NCBI GenBank assembly: GCA_023213315.1
Contig: JAKCPI010016343.1
Span: 1 to 64,000, forward strand
DNA: 64,000 bases
Reading direction: 5' to 3'
Source of the DNA: Euborellia annulipes
Lineage: Eukaryota > Arthropoda > Insecta > Dermaptera > Anisolabididae
In this document: positions 1 through 11,613 of the stretch, in pieces
Position numbering within the stretch: the stretch's first letter is position 1
Layout: each line of letters begins with the position of its first letter
Position numbers and translations under genes: made by a program
Notes under the pieces: model-generated
Seen by the model: only the letters and a program-made list of their open reading frames with translations
The model's database searches: none
What the model was told of the DNA's origin: nothing

Positions 1-1214
1 TTCTCTCGAATCATTAATCGGTATGAATAATAATTCATGGCGCTGCATTTTTTATTTGTTTCTTCGCCATTAAAAGAATTTATCATCTTCACGTTGAAGT
101 GATATCCATCCGCACCATCCCAAAAAATGATTGGATATTGCAGAGCATCGTAGCATCGATGAGTTTCTGCAACTTTTGTCAATTGATCGTTTCTCCGATG
201 AAGAATAATATCTCTGGGCTGGAATTGATCTCCTACTATAACAATTGCCACTTCATCGATAGTTGGAGCATTGAATCTTCGCGCATGTTCTCCAACAGGC
301 GTTTTGTCAGCATGTATAACAATCTTGTGTGTATCAGATGGCATCATGTCAATTGCTGTTTTGAACAAACGCACTAAATTGTTTTTTTCGTGAAAAAGAT
401 CTTGTAGTTGGGAAACAATAGACCTTTTTATGCCGGTAGAAATTCCGCAGCGTACATTTAATTCATCATTGCCATTACCAATGAAATACATTTGTAGGAA
501 TTTATGTTGACCTTCTGGAAACGGAAGCAGAGACCCGGCTTTATGATAAATTTGTCCTTTCACTTTAAAAGTTGGCATGAATTGAGCTGTTACGATTTCT
601 GCGCCAAACGACGTCATTTGAAAGCATGAGTTGTATTTTCTGATATTAGATAAGAAATGCTTTGATTCGGCGGTATATCCAGCCAGCAAAGTTTTTAACG
701 GCTCTGGCGGTTCGCCAAGCTGAGGAAGTTTAATTTTTCCGGCGGCGCAACACATACCTTTCGTTTCTCCATTAAATTTCAGAGCCTTGCAATAAGGACA
801 CACTTCACTCATAGTTCCGATAAGAACATGGCGGCTCAAACTAAAATCATCAGCTGGATGGTACCGGAATGCAAGACGATTGTAATCGAGGGGATGCTGA
901 GCACGGAGTCGAGTTTGACGCTGTTCTGCAGTTTCTCGTTGACGTCTTTCAGAGACTCTCAGCCTGTCGAGTTCATTCTGTTGAAAACGAATGAGATCTG
1001 AACGTTCAGAACGCAATTGTCGTCTTCGAAACCGTGCTTCCTCAAGCCTGGCTGCACGTCTCTCTTCTGTTTCCTCTCTACGCATTTGAGCCATTCTTTG
1101 CCTGTTTTGCTCAAGCCTTGATGCCCGTTCTTCCTCATTTTGATTTTCATTCACTCTCCGATTCGTTTGAGTTCTGCGAGTTTGACGACCCAAGTTTGAT
1201 CTCCTGCCAGGCAT
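1..1214 (-). CDS. Helitron replicase/helicase, N-terminal part (cut by window edge)
   Basis: An uninterrupted reading frame of about 404 codons starts at the ATG at 1214-1212 on the minus strand and runs off the left edge without a stop. Residues 1-130 are extremely Arg/Glu/Gln-rich (repeated EERRAARLEEAR-like stretches). Around residue 138 there is a CPYC pair followed by a CC pair, a zinc-binding pattern typical of this family. The last 60 residues contain the YDALQYPIIFWDGADGYH block, which marks the Helitron-like N domain that precedes the Rep HUH nuclease and Pif1-type helicase. The protein would nick and replicate the transposon by rolling circle. The absence of stops suggests a recent copy. 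The nuclease and helicase domains lie outside the window. The 5' end of the element should lie at higher coordinates, but I could not fix it. Confidence 0.85.
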   Translation of the reverse strand, partial: MPGRRSNLGRQTRRTQTNRRVNENQNEEERASRLEQNRQRMAQMRREETEERRAARLEEARFRRRQLRSERSDLIRFQQNELDRLRVSERRQRETAEQRQTRLRAQHPLDYNRLAFRYHPADDFSLSRHVLIGTMSEVCPYCKALKFNGETKGMCCAAGKIKLPQLGEPPEPLKTLLAGYTAESKHFLSNIRKYNSCFQMTSFGAEIVTAQFMPTFKVKGQIYHKAGSLLPFPEGQHKFLQMYFIGNGNDELNVRCGISTGIKRSIVSQLQDLFHEKNNLVRLFKTAIDMMPSDTHKIVIHADKTPVGEHARRFNAPTIDEVAIVIVGDQFQPRDIILHRRNDQLTKVAETHRCYDALQYPIIFWDGADGYHFNVKMINSFNGEETNKKCSAMNYYSYRLMIRE

Positions 1215-2290
1215 TGTTTTGAAGAAAAAGATGTAAGTTGAAAAACAAAAACAAAACAAAACACAAACTAAAATAGAATACGAAATTTTTCAATTCAATC
1301 GCAGTCCAATCGACACAGTTGAATTTCACCTTTTCACCTTCAATTGCACTGAAAAATAAGAAAAAAACAAAACAAAATTGACTAAATTTAAAAAATAAAA
1401 ATTTTAAATACTAAATTGGCATAGCGCTTTTAAATAATCTGACAGATGAATAAATTTTCTAAATAAAACGTGGAAAAATATAATTTAAGAATAATTTTTT
1501 ATAATAATAATAAATAGAGTCCGGATTCCTATGCAATTGCATATTCTATTTGCTAATAGGTACGTCACTGAAAATCAATTTTCTATCCGAATCATGCCCC
1601 CTTGGAGCTAGGGTTCAAATTCTATATTGCATATTTTTGCATATTTGGCCAATATTGCATAAAGTTGCATATTTATTTTTTTTTTTTATTAATAATTAAA
1701 TTTAGTTTTTATTGTGAGACCAATTTTTACTTTTTTTTTTTTAATCATTTCCTTTCAAAAATAAAACACCATTAGTTTTACATCAGTAGAAATCATTTAC
1801 CTTTAATTTGAAGCCATTTACTTAATATTTTTGCCATAAATATATTGCATATTTTAATACTTTTACTGCATATTATATGGAATATTTAGCGGTTTTTGCT
1901 GCATAAAAATTCGGGCTCTAATAATAATAAATAAGTGCGTTTTTTCTAATTAAAATTATGCTGACTTTTGATAAATGCATGCTTTTGAAAAGTTTTAATT
2001 TCAGAATCATGCTTATAAATAATTTCATAAATGTTGCTTTATTTTAATAAATAAAACTGTATTAACCTTTATTAAGAAGTTTTTGAAGAAAATTTGGCAG
2101 GCGTGAAGATGTTTTATAAAATGAATTAAAATTGAACGCAAAGACAATTTTTATATTTTCTAATAATTCATAACATTCAACAAAACATCAAAATGTATAT
2201 AAACATTTGTAACTATTTACTATATAAAAATATATATTTTTATTTTTTTTAATTTTCTCAAAATTCGCCCCATCGATTTAAAAAGCTAAT
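1215..2290. other. AT-rich non-coding stretch beside the Helitron
   Basis: No coding signal. The part nearest 1214 is presumably the Helitron 5' leader. Around 1620-1910 there are many scattered copies of GCATATTT. Poly-T and poly-A tracts dominate. Confidence 0.5.
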
Positions 2291-2489
2291 TATTGGTGTC
2301 TATTGCTCTAAACAGCCTCCCCCTCCCCCTTCGGCATGGTTTATTGTTGCTTTATTTTTGCTCCCCTGGAGCCCTGGCAACAGAGAATAGCAGCACCAAG
2401 ATCCTTGCTGTTATTTTTATTTGCTTCATTTTCTTTCTTCACCTTAATTTAATAAGGGGATATATAATTTTAAACTAATTATTTTTTAG

Positions 2490-2640
2490 ATACTCTTTGA
2501 ATATTCTCATTTTTCTCTTGTAACCTCATGAAGACCACTTTACTCTTGTACTTCATAGGAAAGATAGGAAAAATGGGTGCCATGGTAACAAAATATAAAT
2601 ATTAGAAATGGTTGCCATGGTAATGAAATATAAATATTTC
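2490..2640 (+). repeat. repeat A fragment (3' middle part)
   Basis: Carries the blocks TAGATACTCTTTGAATATTC, GACCACTTTACTCTTGTACT and the paired TGCCATGGTAAC boxes that recur in the repeat A copies at 19611, 36715 and 38685. The terminal hairpin is missing. Confidence 0.6.
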
Positions 2641-2842
2641 AAAGAAAAGTATGTTAAAAAGACCTTAAATCCGAATTTTTAAGATAAAGAAAAAAAGATT
2701 TTTAATAAAAGTATATAAAAACACGCTCATAATCACATGGAAGGTTGTGCCAAAATTTCAAAGCAATCGGTCCAGTACTTTTGGAGATCATCGGCCACAC
2801 ACAAACGAACATTTACATTTTTATTTATATAGATTTATCTAA
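2641..2842 (+). repeat. possible 3' end of a non-LTR-type repeat
   Basis: Contains AAATTTCAAAGCAATCGGTC and ends in TTTATTTATATAGATTTA. This style of 3' end (conserved untranslated block, then an AT-rich repeat tail) is common in arthropod RTE-like elements. No coding part is attached, so the family is a guess. Confidence 0.3.
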
Positions 2843-3568
2843 ATAAATAAATTAATTAAAACATCCATAGCTACATTTTATAAGTCCTAATTAAATGTGC
2901 ACACAGACGGACAGAGAGATAAAATAAATAAACAGTGAGTGAGGCGATTAATATTAATTCCTAATTAGTATATGGAGAGAGAGAGAGTACCAATGTATAG
3001 AGAATATTTATTTATTTATTTATCTGAAAGAGTGAGAGAGGGAGAGGGAAGAGTAAATAAATAAATAAATGAAACGATGATGATTGAATTGTATTTCCAA
3101 TTTAAATTGTTTCCATTTATATTTAAAAAAAAAAAAAGAATTTTTGACTTTTCAATTATATTATATAGCTATATATATATATATATAATATAGTAGAGTA
3201 GCTAATTGTAATTCAATATATTTTATAAAATCTGCAAATGTTATATAATCTATCAATTATACAAATGAATACAGACTTGTATGTATATTGGCTAAATATA
3301 GAGGATAAATAAAGGGAGTATATATAAATGGCATAGGTATATTAATAGATAACCTCTAAATATCCTCCCTATCTTGATGACTTAAAAATTTAAGAATGCC
3401 CTCAGGCTTGGTGTAGGTGGTAGCGCGCCTGATTGTATGCCAAGGGTAGCGGATTCGGGCCCCAGGTAGTCCGATGATTTTATTATTTGGATACCAAATG
3501 GCTTAAATAAGAATGCCTGGACCCCCAAATTGATATATTTACAAATAACGGTTACCGTCAAAAGTCTT

Positions 3569-4025
3569 TTTTTTTTAATTAAAAAACACTCACACTTTTT
3601 TCCCATTCACACACACTGTCTTTTCGGCAATTTAGGCCAAACAAGACTTTAAACCATCGGTTCCCAACCCGTGGGCCGCGAGCTGATTGGAACTGGGCCG
3701 CCAACATCTAAGAAAAGATAAAAATTATATATATTTATATGAAATTATATATATATTAATACACTGGGCCTCAGCGTATTTTTTTATGGAAAAAGTGGGC
3801 CGCACATAAAAAATTAAGGAAAAAGTAGGCCGCACATCAAAAAAGGTTGGGAACCACTGCTTTAAACGATAACCGTTATTATAAAAATATAAATATTGGG
3901 GTCCAGGCATTCTTATTTAAGCCATTTGGTATCCAAATGGCTTAAATAAAATCGGACTGCCTGGGATCAGAACCCTCGACCATTGGTATACAAGACAGGC
4001 GACCGACTACGCTAAGCCCGAGGGC
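3569..4025 (-). repeat. SINE-2, inner copy
   Basis: Minus-strand copy with its tRNA-like head at the right (around 3955-4025) and its T-rich tail at 3569. It lies inside the outer SINE-2 and is flanked by the 12-bp duplication GTCAAAAGTCTT. A 205-bp hAT-type MITE is inserted in it at 3655-3859. Confidence 0.8.
3655..3859. mobile_element. hAT-type MITE
   Basis: Terminal inverted repeats CATCGGTTCCCAACC (left) and GGTTGGGAACCACTG (right) are of the well-known hAT type with GGTTCCCAACC ends. An exact 8-bp target duplication CTTTAAAC flanks it at 3647-3654 and 3860-3867, the length expected for hAT transposases. It is 205 bp, non-coding, and contains two short GGGCCGC repeats. It would need a transposase supplied in trans. 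Confidence 0.9.
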
Positions 4026-4085
4026 GTCAAAAGTCTTATATGGCCTGAATTGCCGAAAAAACTTAGTAAACGTGTATGTGAGTTT

Positions 4086-4450
4086 CTAGCTAACGAGCTA
4101 ATCCATATTTCTGGTTCCACCCGGTTCCTTTTATCCAACCTCTTCTATGCTCTGGAGGATATCCTAGTTTGAGGAGGAACTCCTTCAGCACCTAATCCTT
4201 TCGAAGAAGGCATCACTGAGAGGGAACCTTCTTTACTTTCCTTCTACAGGACGGGATGTCACAGCAACTCCCTCTCCTCGTAGAAGGCTATTGTGGTGAG
4301 ACCAATATTCCAATCCAGTGGCTGCTTGAGGTTTTGTTTACATTAAATAAATATTTTTTATTTTATGAAAAATTCCCGCACGTCCAGGATTTGAACAGGG
4401 ATCTTCTTTGTAGAAGCCGACACTATAGCCCGCTACACCAGACCCATTAT
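4086..4450 (-). repeat. SINE-1, partial
   Basis: Minus-strand copy that abuts the SINE-2 nest. It shows the body blocks GGTTCCTTTTATCCAACCTC and GGATGTCACAGCAACTCCCT and reaches the tRNA-like head around 4380-4450 (GATTTGAACAGGGATC, a degraded B box). Confidence 0.75.
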
Positions 4451-4919
4451 AAAACACATTGTTTTAATGTAATTTTGAGACAAAGAACTTTATTATATGA
4501 TTTTAAAATTCTCTTGTGGAATACAAAAATACATTAAAAAAATAAATAAATAATCTGACAGGATTATTACAAGTTTTTTCTCTCTCTTTTAATCTAGAAT
4601 TTTTTCTCTTTCCTTTCCTAGTGATAAGAAAAAAGGATTAAAGGGTGGATAAGAGAGAAATAAAACTGTTCTCGTTAGTTTTTTTTTTGTTTTTTTTTTT
4701 TTTTTTTGTTTTAAGGTATTTAATTAAAATAGGATGAATGTGTGTATTTGTGCTTGTGTTAGATGAGGTTGAGAAAATTTGTACATGTCTAAAGAAATTA
4801 AAAAAAAAAAAAAAGGAATGAAAGATAGTGTAATCATGCTGATGTATGAGTATGAAGGGAAAAAGAGAGAAGAAAAAATGTGGTGTGATAAGCACATAAC
4901 ACAATTGTTTTTTTAACTA

Positions 4920-5400
4920 TATTGGATATAGAAAGTATCTTCAAAAATTCTAAAGATGAGCTAGAAGGTTGTAATTTTATATTTAAATCAGGTACCCCAC
5001 TGGGACGTAACACAAAACTTTTGAACAAAATCAGCCATAGAGTACTAGTACTTTACTAATGTACTTTTTTTTCTCAAAATTTGCTTTAACGATTTTGATT
5101 AAAATCCAAAAATCAATTATTTTTTAGATGCTTTTTAAAAAGTATATCTGTAAAATTGTTTGAAGAACACTTGATTTTTTTGCTTTCTCTTACCTTTATA
5201 TATGTTAATATATATAGAGAGAAAGTATTGGATTCATGTCAAAAATTCGATATCGAGATTTTGATGGATACACACTTTCATCTCGGGGGGAAAGTAAATA
5301 AATGTCGACAGGAAAATCAGCAAGCACAGAACACAACTTACGAATACCGGAAGTAAGTGAATGTTGTGTGCTGTGCTACAGTCTCACCAGATTTTTTTGG
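4920..5400 (+). repeat. repeat A, rearranged copy
   Basis: Pieces of repeat A in altered order: the 3' middle blocks (AGTACTAGTACTTTACT at 5041) precede a 5' block (AAGTATTGGATTCATGTC at 5223), followed by the terminal hairpin (about 5316-5396; arms GCACAGAACACAACTT and the matching GTTGTGTGCTGTGC). Internal deletion or nesting of two copies would explain the order. Confidence 0.6.
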
Positions 5401-6714
5401 AATGAGTGCATAAGGTTCGAACACCTTTAATGACCAGTAGTTATTACATGCAGCTAGTAAGAATATAGTTTAAAATAAAAAAGAGGAACTCAACTGCGGG
5501 AACTGAGAAGATGTCTATTGAGATTATACTTTTTTTTTTTAAACATTCAGACTTTTTCTCACTCACACATCCATTCAGGAGAGCCGATTAAAAAAGTTCA
5601 AAAAATCGATTTTTTTTATCAATATTACTGATTTCGATTCTCTGGTTCTTTATCTTATATGTTGAAACTTCAATTCATCAGAATCGATGTATAAATATTT
5701 TATTTAAAAAATTTGAATCAACTAACTTCACTGTACGTGAAATCACACCAGATTTTTTTTTTTATTTTCAAAAAAGAATTTATGATTCTCTAGTTTTAAT
5801 GTCTCTATTGTTTTGTTGTTTGTATTTTCTCTATTTCGCCATATCCGGGGAGCCCATGTGTACTAGCTATAGATAGATAAATTGTTTCCATCTCCCCCTC
5901 CCCCTCCCCCCCTTGTTTGGTTTATTCATTTCTATTCGAATTCTGTTGGTTTCTGAACAACTGAAAATGTAATAAAAGCAAAACATATATATGTATAGAG
6001 AGAGAGAGGAGGTTAAGTCTTGTAGACAGACATAACAATGTTTTATTGGATATATGCAAAACAAACTGACTTGTACTCTAAACGAGGAGAGACAACGCCC
6101 TTTCTAAATTGGAATAAGATAAAAAATAAAGGAGGCCTAAATGTAATGCATTTTTTGTGGGAATAACGTCAAACTAAACGAAACAAAAAAAAAGAGGAAT
6201 TTGCAACTACACTGTAAAAAAAAATCTTAATTTTAGTGTGTAAATTTAAAAATTATCTTTTGTAAATGATAAGACTTCTATGCATTTATCTATTCAATTT
6301 ACAAATTTTTTGCTTTCAAATATTTTTTTACAACAAAAAACATTTGTGAGATATCTCTTTGTGGCTGGGAGTATTATTAAAGAGTCAAAAAAATTATTGT
6401 GCGGGTTTATGAAACCACGATGCAAGGGAAACTTTTTTTTTCGGATCGTAGGCTTTAGTTGAATATTTTCAGAAAATTATTCAATTAAGGGTATTAAAAT
6501 CGCGTTTTTAATCTTAACTTAAATTGGATAATGGAAAATCAATAGACGCATGTTAAAAACTGAGAACAATATTTATTTATCAATTGAAGATTTGAATCAT
6601 TTTAAATTATTTTAAAAATTATATTTTATCAATTTAAAAATTGAATAATTAAATCTCACAATTATTTTTTTATAATTCATCATATATATTAAATTTTAAC
6701 TTTCCTATTTTTGT

Positions 6715-6774
6715 CGTCATGGCTTGTGACGTCATGACTTGTAGCGTCAAGGCCTTTGACGTCACGGCTTGTAA
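6715..6774. repeat. four tandem 15-bp units carrying CRE-like sites
   Basis: Four consecutive 15-mers of the form CGTCAtGgCTTGTga begin at 6715, 6730, 6745 and 6760. Unit junctions create TGACGTCA at 6728-6735 and TGACGTCA at 6758-6765, the consensus cyclic-AMP response element. No gene is adjacent. Confidence 0.8.
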
Positions 6775-6849
6775 TGCGACATGCTGATAGAAGAGCGAAA
6801 AAATTTGAGAGGATCAAATAAAAGTTTAACTTAATAAAAAAAAAAGACA

Positions 6850-7105
6850 TTAAGCAGCCAAAATTATTTCTTTTATTGTTGCAATTCTAGGCTGACGTTT
6901 GAGCCACTGATCTAGGCCATCTTCAGAGCCGGAGGTGAGAATAAATGAAAATTGCAATTTCAGCGACACACATTCGCATGAACATAGGACAACGAAATTT
7001 TCATTTATTACCCATCCGGCTCTGAAGATGGGCTAGATCAGTGGCTCAAACGTCAGCCTAGAACGGCAACAATAAAAGAAATAATTTTGGCTGCATATGA
7101 TTTGA
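6850..7105. mobile_element. fold-back element FB1 with hammerhead-like core
   Basis: The inverted arms (outer part GCAGCCAAAATTATTTCTTT, rejoined in reverse at about 7073-7095) enclose a non-paired centre. Each arm carries CTGAAGATGG, a short hairpin, then AAACGTCAGCC; the G of GAAAC is C in both arms, so catalysis would not be expected. GGCT before the core can pair with AGCC after GTC. No clear target duplication. Confidence 0.7.
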
Positions 7106-7589
7106 ATTTTTTTTTGTTTTTTTTTGACTCTTTAAAAAACATTTTAAAATTAATACTTTTTCTTTTGTATAGTAATTTTCGTTAAAAATTGTGTTGTAAT
7201 TTTCAAAAGCAGTTTGTTTGGGAATTAGAATGCAAATGTGTTGTAGAAAGCAGTTTGGGATTAATATAACCAAACAAAATAAATAGTCGAGATGGTAAAG
7301 GCGTCGTATAAGGTCATATATGAAGGGAAGAAACCAATAAATTGAGTTCAAATCCCCTCCAAAGAGCAAGTTTTTTTTTTCTCGCTAGTGCCAAATTGCT
7401 TTCTAAAATTACAACAGATGCTCACTCTAATTTTCAAACGGGGGCTTTTCAAAAATCACAATACCGTACATTTGTAAACAGTTTTTGCAAAAATTTTCTA
7501 AATTTAGTATGTTTTTGTTTATGTAATTTTCTTGTTGTGTAGAAATATAAGTTTGTTTCAGAACTATTATAAGAAAATTGTTGAAAAAA

Positions 7590-7690
7590 ATAGAAAATAG
7601 AAGGAGCGGGTGCAGCCAAAAATAAAAATACTGTGATTTTTTCAATACAACGAGACGTTTCGGGATCATTTTATTATCCCGTCAAAAAGT
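7590..7690 (-). repeat. single arm of a fold-back element
   Basis: Shows the outer block GCAGCCAAAAATAAAAATAC, then ACGAGACGTTTCGGGAT and a hairpin GGGAT/ATCCC read on the minus strand. This is the same arm layout as FB1 and FB3, but the partner arm is absent and the CTGANGA box is degraded. Confidence 0.55.
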
Positions 7691-7699
7691 ACAAAAATA

Positions 7700-7885
7700 T
7701 ACAACATTACCCACACAGCACAAAATATTGCAGGAATGTTGCAGAAACATTGCGAATCTTGGCAACATTGCAGCGGCAATATTCCAAACTAGCAATATTT
7801 ATGTTTGAGCTGCAATATTGCATCAATGTTGCCGCAATATTGTCAACATTGAGCAAGATTGCATTATTCCGTGCTGTGTGGGTAT
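7700..7885. repeat. CAATATTGC-rich minisatellite, short block
   Basis: Irregular array of ATTGCAGAAACATTGCGAAT-like and GCAATATTG words, the same vocabulary as the longer block at 10265-10705. Open frames here are by-products of the repeat. Confidence 0.7.
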
Positions 7886-8336
7886 CATTTAGACTCATAC
7901 ATGTATTTTAATGAAAAAGTCATATGGGAAAAATTTTGCAACTTTGTTGTTGTTGTTTTTTTTTTTTGTTTTTAATAGATTGGTTGATATGATTTTAAAA
8001 TATTAACGTAATCCTATTATAAATATATTGATGGCGGTGGAATATATATGTATATATATAATCTAGTTAGAACATGCCATGTAGTCAACTTCTAAGCCTT
8101 GTGATAAAGCTTGAATAATGACCCCTTCCCCCCTCCCCCCATTCCATTCGCCTGCTTACTTTTCGTTTAGATGAAATTTGAATATTCGTGTCGATACAGA
8201 ATCAGGAGCGAGAGAAAGAGAGAGAAGAAAAAGTTGATTATTACTCTCTCTTTTATTTTTTAGACCAATAACTTTTAACATATAAAAAAAATATATATAT
8301 ATATTCGTTTTCCGAATAGGAAACTAATAGACTATA

Positions 8337-8447
8337 CTACGGTGCACCGAAGAACTTGAATAAGTAAATTATTTAATATATGTGAGGTTTCACTAGGTTA
8401 CATATATTAAATAATTTTAACAATCAGAGAATGGCGGGCCACCGTAG
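8337..8447. mobile_element. 111-bp MITE with TA target duplication
   Basis: Ends CTACGGTGCACCG and CGGGCCACCGTAG are inverted repeats with two unpaired bases, directly flanked by TA on both sides (8335-8336, 8448-8449), as for Tc1/mariner-type elements. A second inner palindrome (TTATTTAATATATGTGA paired with TTACATATATTAAATAA) fills most of the interior. Confidence 0.65.
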
Positions 8448-8671
8448 TAATGTTAAATGTAAAAAAAAAACATCTACAGCTCTTGGTTCACATGCCTTGG
8501 AAAATAAACATACTTTTGAGCAGGGGCGGATTAATGCAATTTTGTCGGTGGGGGAGGAGCGGTTTTTTTTTTTTTTTGTTTAAGGACTTTTTCGGCATCT
8601 ATGGCCATTTAGACCCCTTCCCTATTTAATTTATATAATTGGAGGTTTACTTCTTTTAAATTCGTATGATG

Positions 8672-8960
8672 GAGTGCACGATAATTAAAACAAAGTATTT
8701 TACTTTATTATACAGGAATTTTATTGCCAGACAACTGTTGTGTGCACATTCTCACAGTTTCGGTCCGAAAAGGACCATCATCAGGCCTGTTATATCTGTC
8801 TTCTTAAAATTTATAAAAAATCATAATTGTGATTTTTGTTCATTGTATTGTGAAGAGAATGAATATGAGAGATTTGCCCGGTTTTGCATGAAGTTTAAGA
8901 GAACATTTTGTATGTTTCAGGCCTGATGATGGTACTTTATCATATTATTAATTGTTTTAA
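8672..8960. mobile_element. fold-back element FB2, degraded
   Basis: The left arm, read on the minus strand, gives CTGATGA-T-GGTCC-loop-GGACC-GAAAC, a perfect 5-bp hairpin between the two core boxes (8750-8785). A second CAGGCCTGATGATGG lies in opposite orientation at 8920-8936, without its GAAAC half. Confidence 0.6.
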
Positions 8961-9039
8961 TTGACAGCGATTTTTTTGCCAAAAACAGGTATTTTACCGA
9001 CTATTTGGCTAAAAAAGAATAGACTTTAAAGGCAACTTT

Positions 9040-9270
9040 TTTTCCGAAAATAAGAGACTCTTCATATGAGATAGGATGCAAACCTCTGACCCCTAGCAGA
9101 AGAGGCAGGAACTTTACCATTGTGCTAGGGCCCAGGGGCTTTTTTATTTTTATTTAAGGTCTTTTTCGGCATCTCTGGTCATTTAGACCCCGTCCCTATT
9201 TATTTAAATTGAATGGTAGCTAATTCAAATTAAATAAATTTTTGTCGCATTTCATGGGTCGGGATGGTTG
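9040..9270 (-). repeat. SINE-3
   Basis: Minus-strand tRNA-like head at 9050-9130 (TAGCACAATGGTAAAG and AGGTTTGCATCC serve as A and B boxes), then the body block AGGTCTTTTTCGGCATCTCT. A body fragment without head lies at 8560-8645 in the same orientation. Confidence 0.6.
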
Positions 9271-10264
9271 GGTGGGGGGCAGTTGATTGGAAGATTCTAT
9301 TTATGGGTGATGAAAATTTTTAAATAATATCTTCAAATACGCACCGTTAAGGTAATTTGTGACTTGAATTGAGAGTTTAAAATATTGTAAAAATATTTAT
9401 TTTGAGGTCCCCTGAGTCCGACAAGGTGGTTTTTGCTGGTCTGTCTGTCTGTGTTCAATTTAAAGCTATTTAGACTAAAAATCAAAATTTCTTTAGATGA
9501 CTAGTTTTTAAACTTTTTTAATTTTTTGTCGGGGGGGGGGCGATCGCCCCCTCCCCCTTTCATCTGCCCCTGAATAACGATATACCATATAATAAGACTG
9601 CCTGAGTGTTTTTTTCTATAATTAATATATAGCCCCACATTGTGTTGACCTCATTTTCAATTAAACATGCTCTCAGAGCTGCTCAAAATTCAACTCTGGA
9701 ATTCCAAATATTTCATTTAATTTAGAAACTCTATTTTTTTAAATTTATTATTATTATTATTCTATTAACAAATGTTATTTAATATCATCATCATAGTCAA
9801 CTATTAAAATTCTCTTTTGTAGATTGATGGATATGAATTTTATTTGAAAATTATTATTATAAATTAAATAACATAGAAATTTTGAAAATGAGATTTTAAT
9901 TCAGTTTATGAAATATGATGATGATGATGTCAAAGAGGCCACATAAACAAAACCATTATAATAATATTATTTACAAAATAATAAAAATTTTCATTTAGTT
10001 TTAGAATTTAACGACCACACATGCAAATTTGTATATTCATTGGAATAGAAATTAAATCAGTTATCATTTTTTTTTTGTTTTTTTTTTTTTTAACATTTTT
10101 TCTTCACCGCTGATCGATCGCACGGCACACAAACTTCGGTAATTGGAAGAGTTGTTCTGTGATTCTGAGATTTTTTTTCTTGACATATTTTCCAGCCATA
10201 TAGATATTAGAATTCATAGAATGTTTGACAAAAATTCAATACTTTCTCTTTTGACAGTATATAG
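9271..10264. other. unannotated AT-rich stretch
   Basis: Only a short repeat A-like piece (GAGGTCCCCTGAGTCC near 9403, with GTCTGTCTGTCTG), a poly-G tract at 9532-9540 and AT-rich filler. No coding signal. Confidence 0.5.
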
Positions 10265-10705
10265 ATCCCACACAGCTTGGAATATTGCAGAAACATTGTG
10301 AATCATGCATATATTGCAATATTGCGGAAATATTGCAATATATTGCCAATGTTGCGGGAAAATTGCAATATATATTGCCAATATTGCAGAAACATTGCGA
10401 GTCATGCATATATTGTTAATATTGCAGCAATATTGCAATATACATTGCCAATATTGTAGAAACAATGTGAATCATGCATATATTGGCAATATTGCAGGAA
10501 TATTGCAATATATTGCCAATATTGCAGAAACGTTGTGAACCATGCATATATTGCCTATATTGCAAGAAATATTCCAAGCTCGTCTGACAGAAATATTGCA
10601 GCAACATTGCTGCAATACGTCCTACGTCCGCCTCTTTGCAACATATCAGGAATATTGGGGCAATTTTGCAGTAATATTGCGGCAATATTGAGCAAGATTG
10701 GCAAT
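10265..10705. repeat. CAATATTGC-rich minisatellite, long block
   Basis: About 440 bp built from ATTGCAATATTG, CCAATATTGCAGAAACATTG and ATCATGCATATATTG words. The ATCATGCATATATTG landmark recurs at roughly 85-100 bp (near 10304, 10402, 10470, 10539), giving a higher-order repeat. Four long overlapping open frames in both strands are artefacts of the array. Confidence 0.85.
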
Positions 10706-11189
10706 ATTGTTGCAATATAACTGTTTTAGCTTTTTTTTTTTAGAATGTTATATATTCAACTTTGAATTGTTATGCCACCCTTAGAGAAAACCCCCGGGTC
10801 CCCCATGTCACAATTAGTAACTTTTTGTCCAGACCCCTCCTCCCCCTAACGCTTTATTTAATATGTGGGCAACCCCAAAATAACTAAATCTGAATATCTC
10901 TTTTTTTTTGTTTCAAGCACTATTACTTAAAAGATTGATCCTATTCGTTCGTTTCTTTTTAACCACGTAAGCCTAAATGCCAAATGAATACATATTAAAA
11001 AGCTCAAAGAATATAAAACAGAGCTAGCATCTCCATGTATTCAATAAAGAAAGAAAGAAAAATAGCAATTTCTTTTGTTGGTGAAGTCATTATGTCCTTC
11101 ATTTGATTGAAATAAAAATGAAATAATTACCAGTTTGAGATGATTTCATCTTAAGAGAGAGAGGGCTCTGAGTTGTTTCTCTAGAAGCA

Positions 11190-11330
11190 TCTCTTGGACG
11201 TCTGTCGGCTGACTGGCTGGCTGGCTAGCATCAAGGCGGGGCGCCGCCGTCGCCACCCTGACTTGAGGAGAGGGGAGGAAGCCGGCCGGCCGGCCAGTGG
11301 AGGGGGGAGCGCCTCGACTCCAACAATCTT
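11190..11330. other. isolated GC-rich island
   Basis: About 140 bp with far higher GC than the surroundings, including GGCGGGGCGCCGCCGTCGCC and a GGCC run (CCGGCCGGCCGGCC). Both strands are open over this stretch (64 and 71 codons), but the proteins are low-complexity. It could be a promoter-proximal exon or a relic; no splice or TATA context convinced me. Confidence 0.35.
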
Positions 11331-11613
11331 CTGCCAACAATATATTGTTAATATAGGCGTTAAGAGGTTCAGAGCAAAAAATGAATCAAAGTTAAAGACT
11401 TATATTTAATTCCTCTTAAAATATACAACATTTATTTATTTTACATCTCAGAAATCATTAACTTATTAATATAAAAGCCAGGTGGGCGGAGACAGTACAG
11501 CCCCGAAACATACTATAAATTATATTTAAAATAAAATAAAAAATTAATGCCTATATTCTTTTCTATATTCTAATGTCCTTATCGTATAGATTCTAATCAA
11601 TCATTATAGAAGC

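Larger units (their letters stand above)
3393..4085 (+). repeat. SINE-2, outer copy, split by another SINE-2
   Basis: Head: CTTGGTGTAGGTGGTAGCG (A-box-like) and GGATTCGGGCCCC (B-box-like), then the self-complementary TTTGGATACCAAATGG block. The copy is interrupted after GTCAAAAGTCTT (3557-3568) and resumes with the same 12 bases at 4026-4037, continuing into TTGCCGAAAA. The duplicated 12-mer is the target-site duplication of the inner SINE-2. Confidence 0.8.
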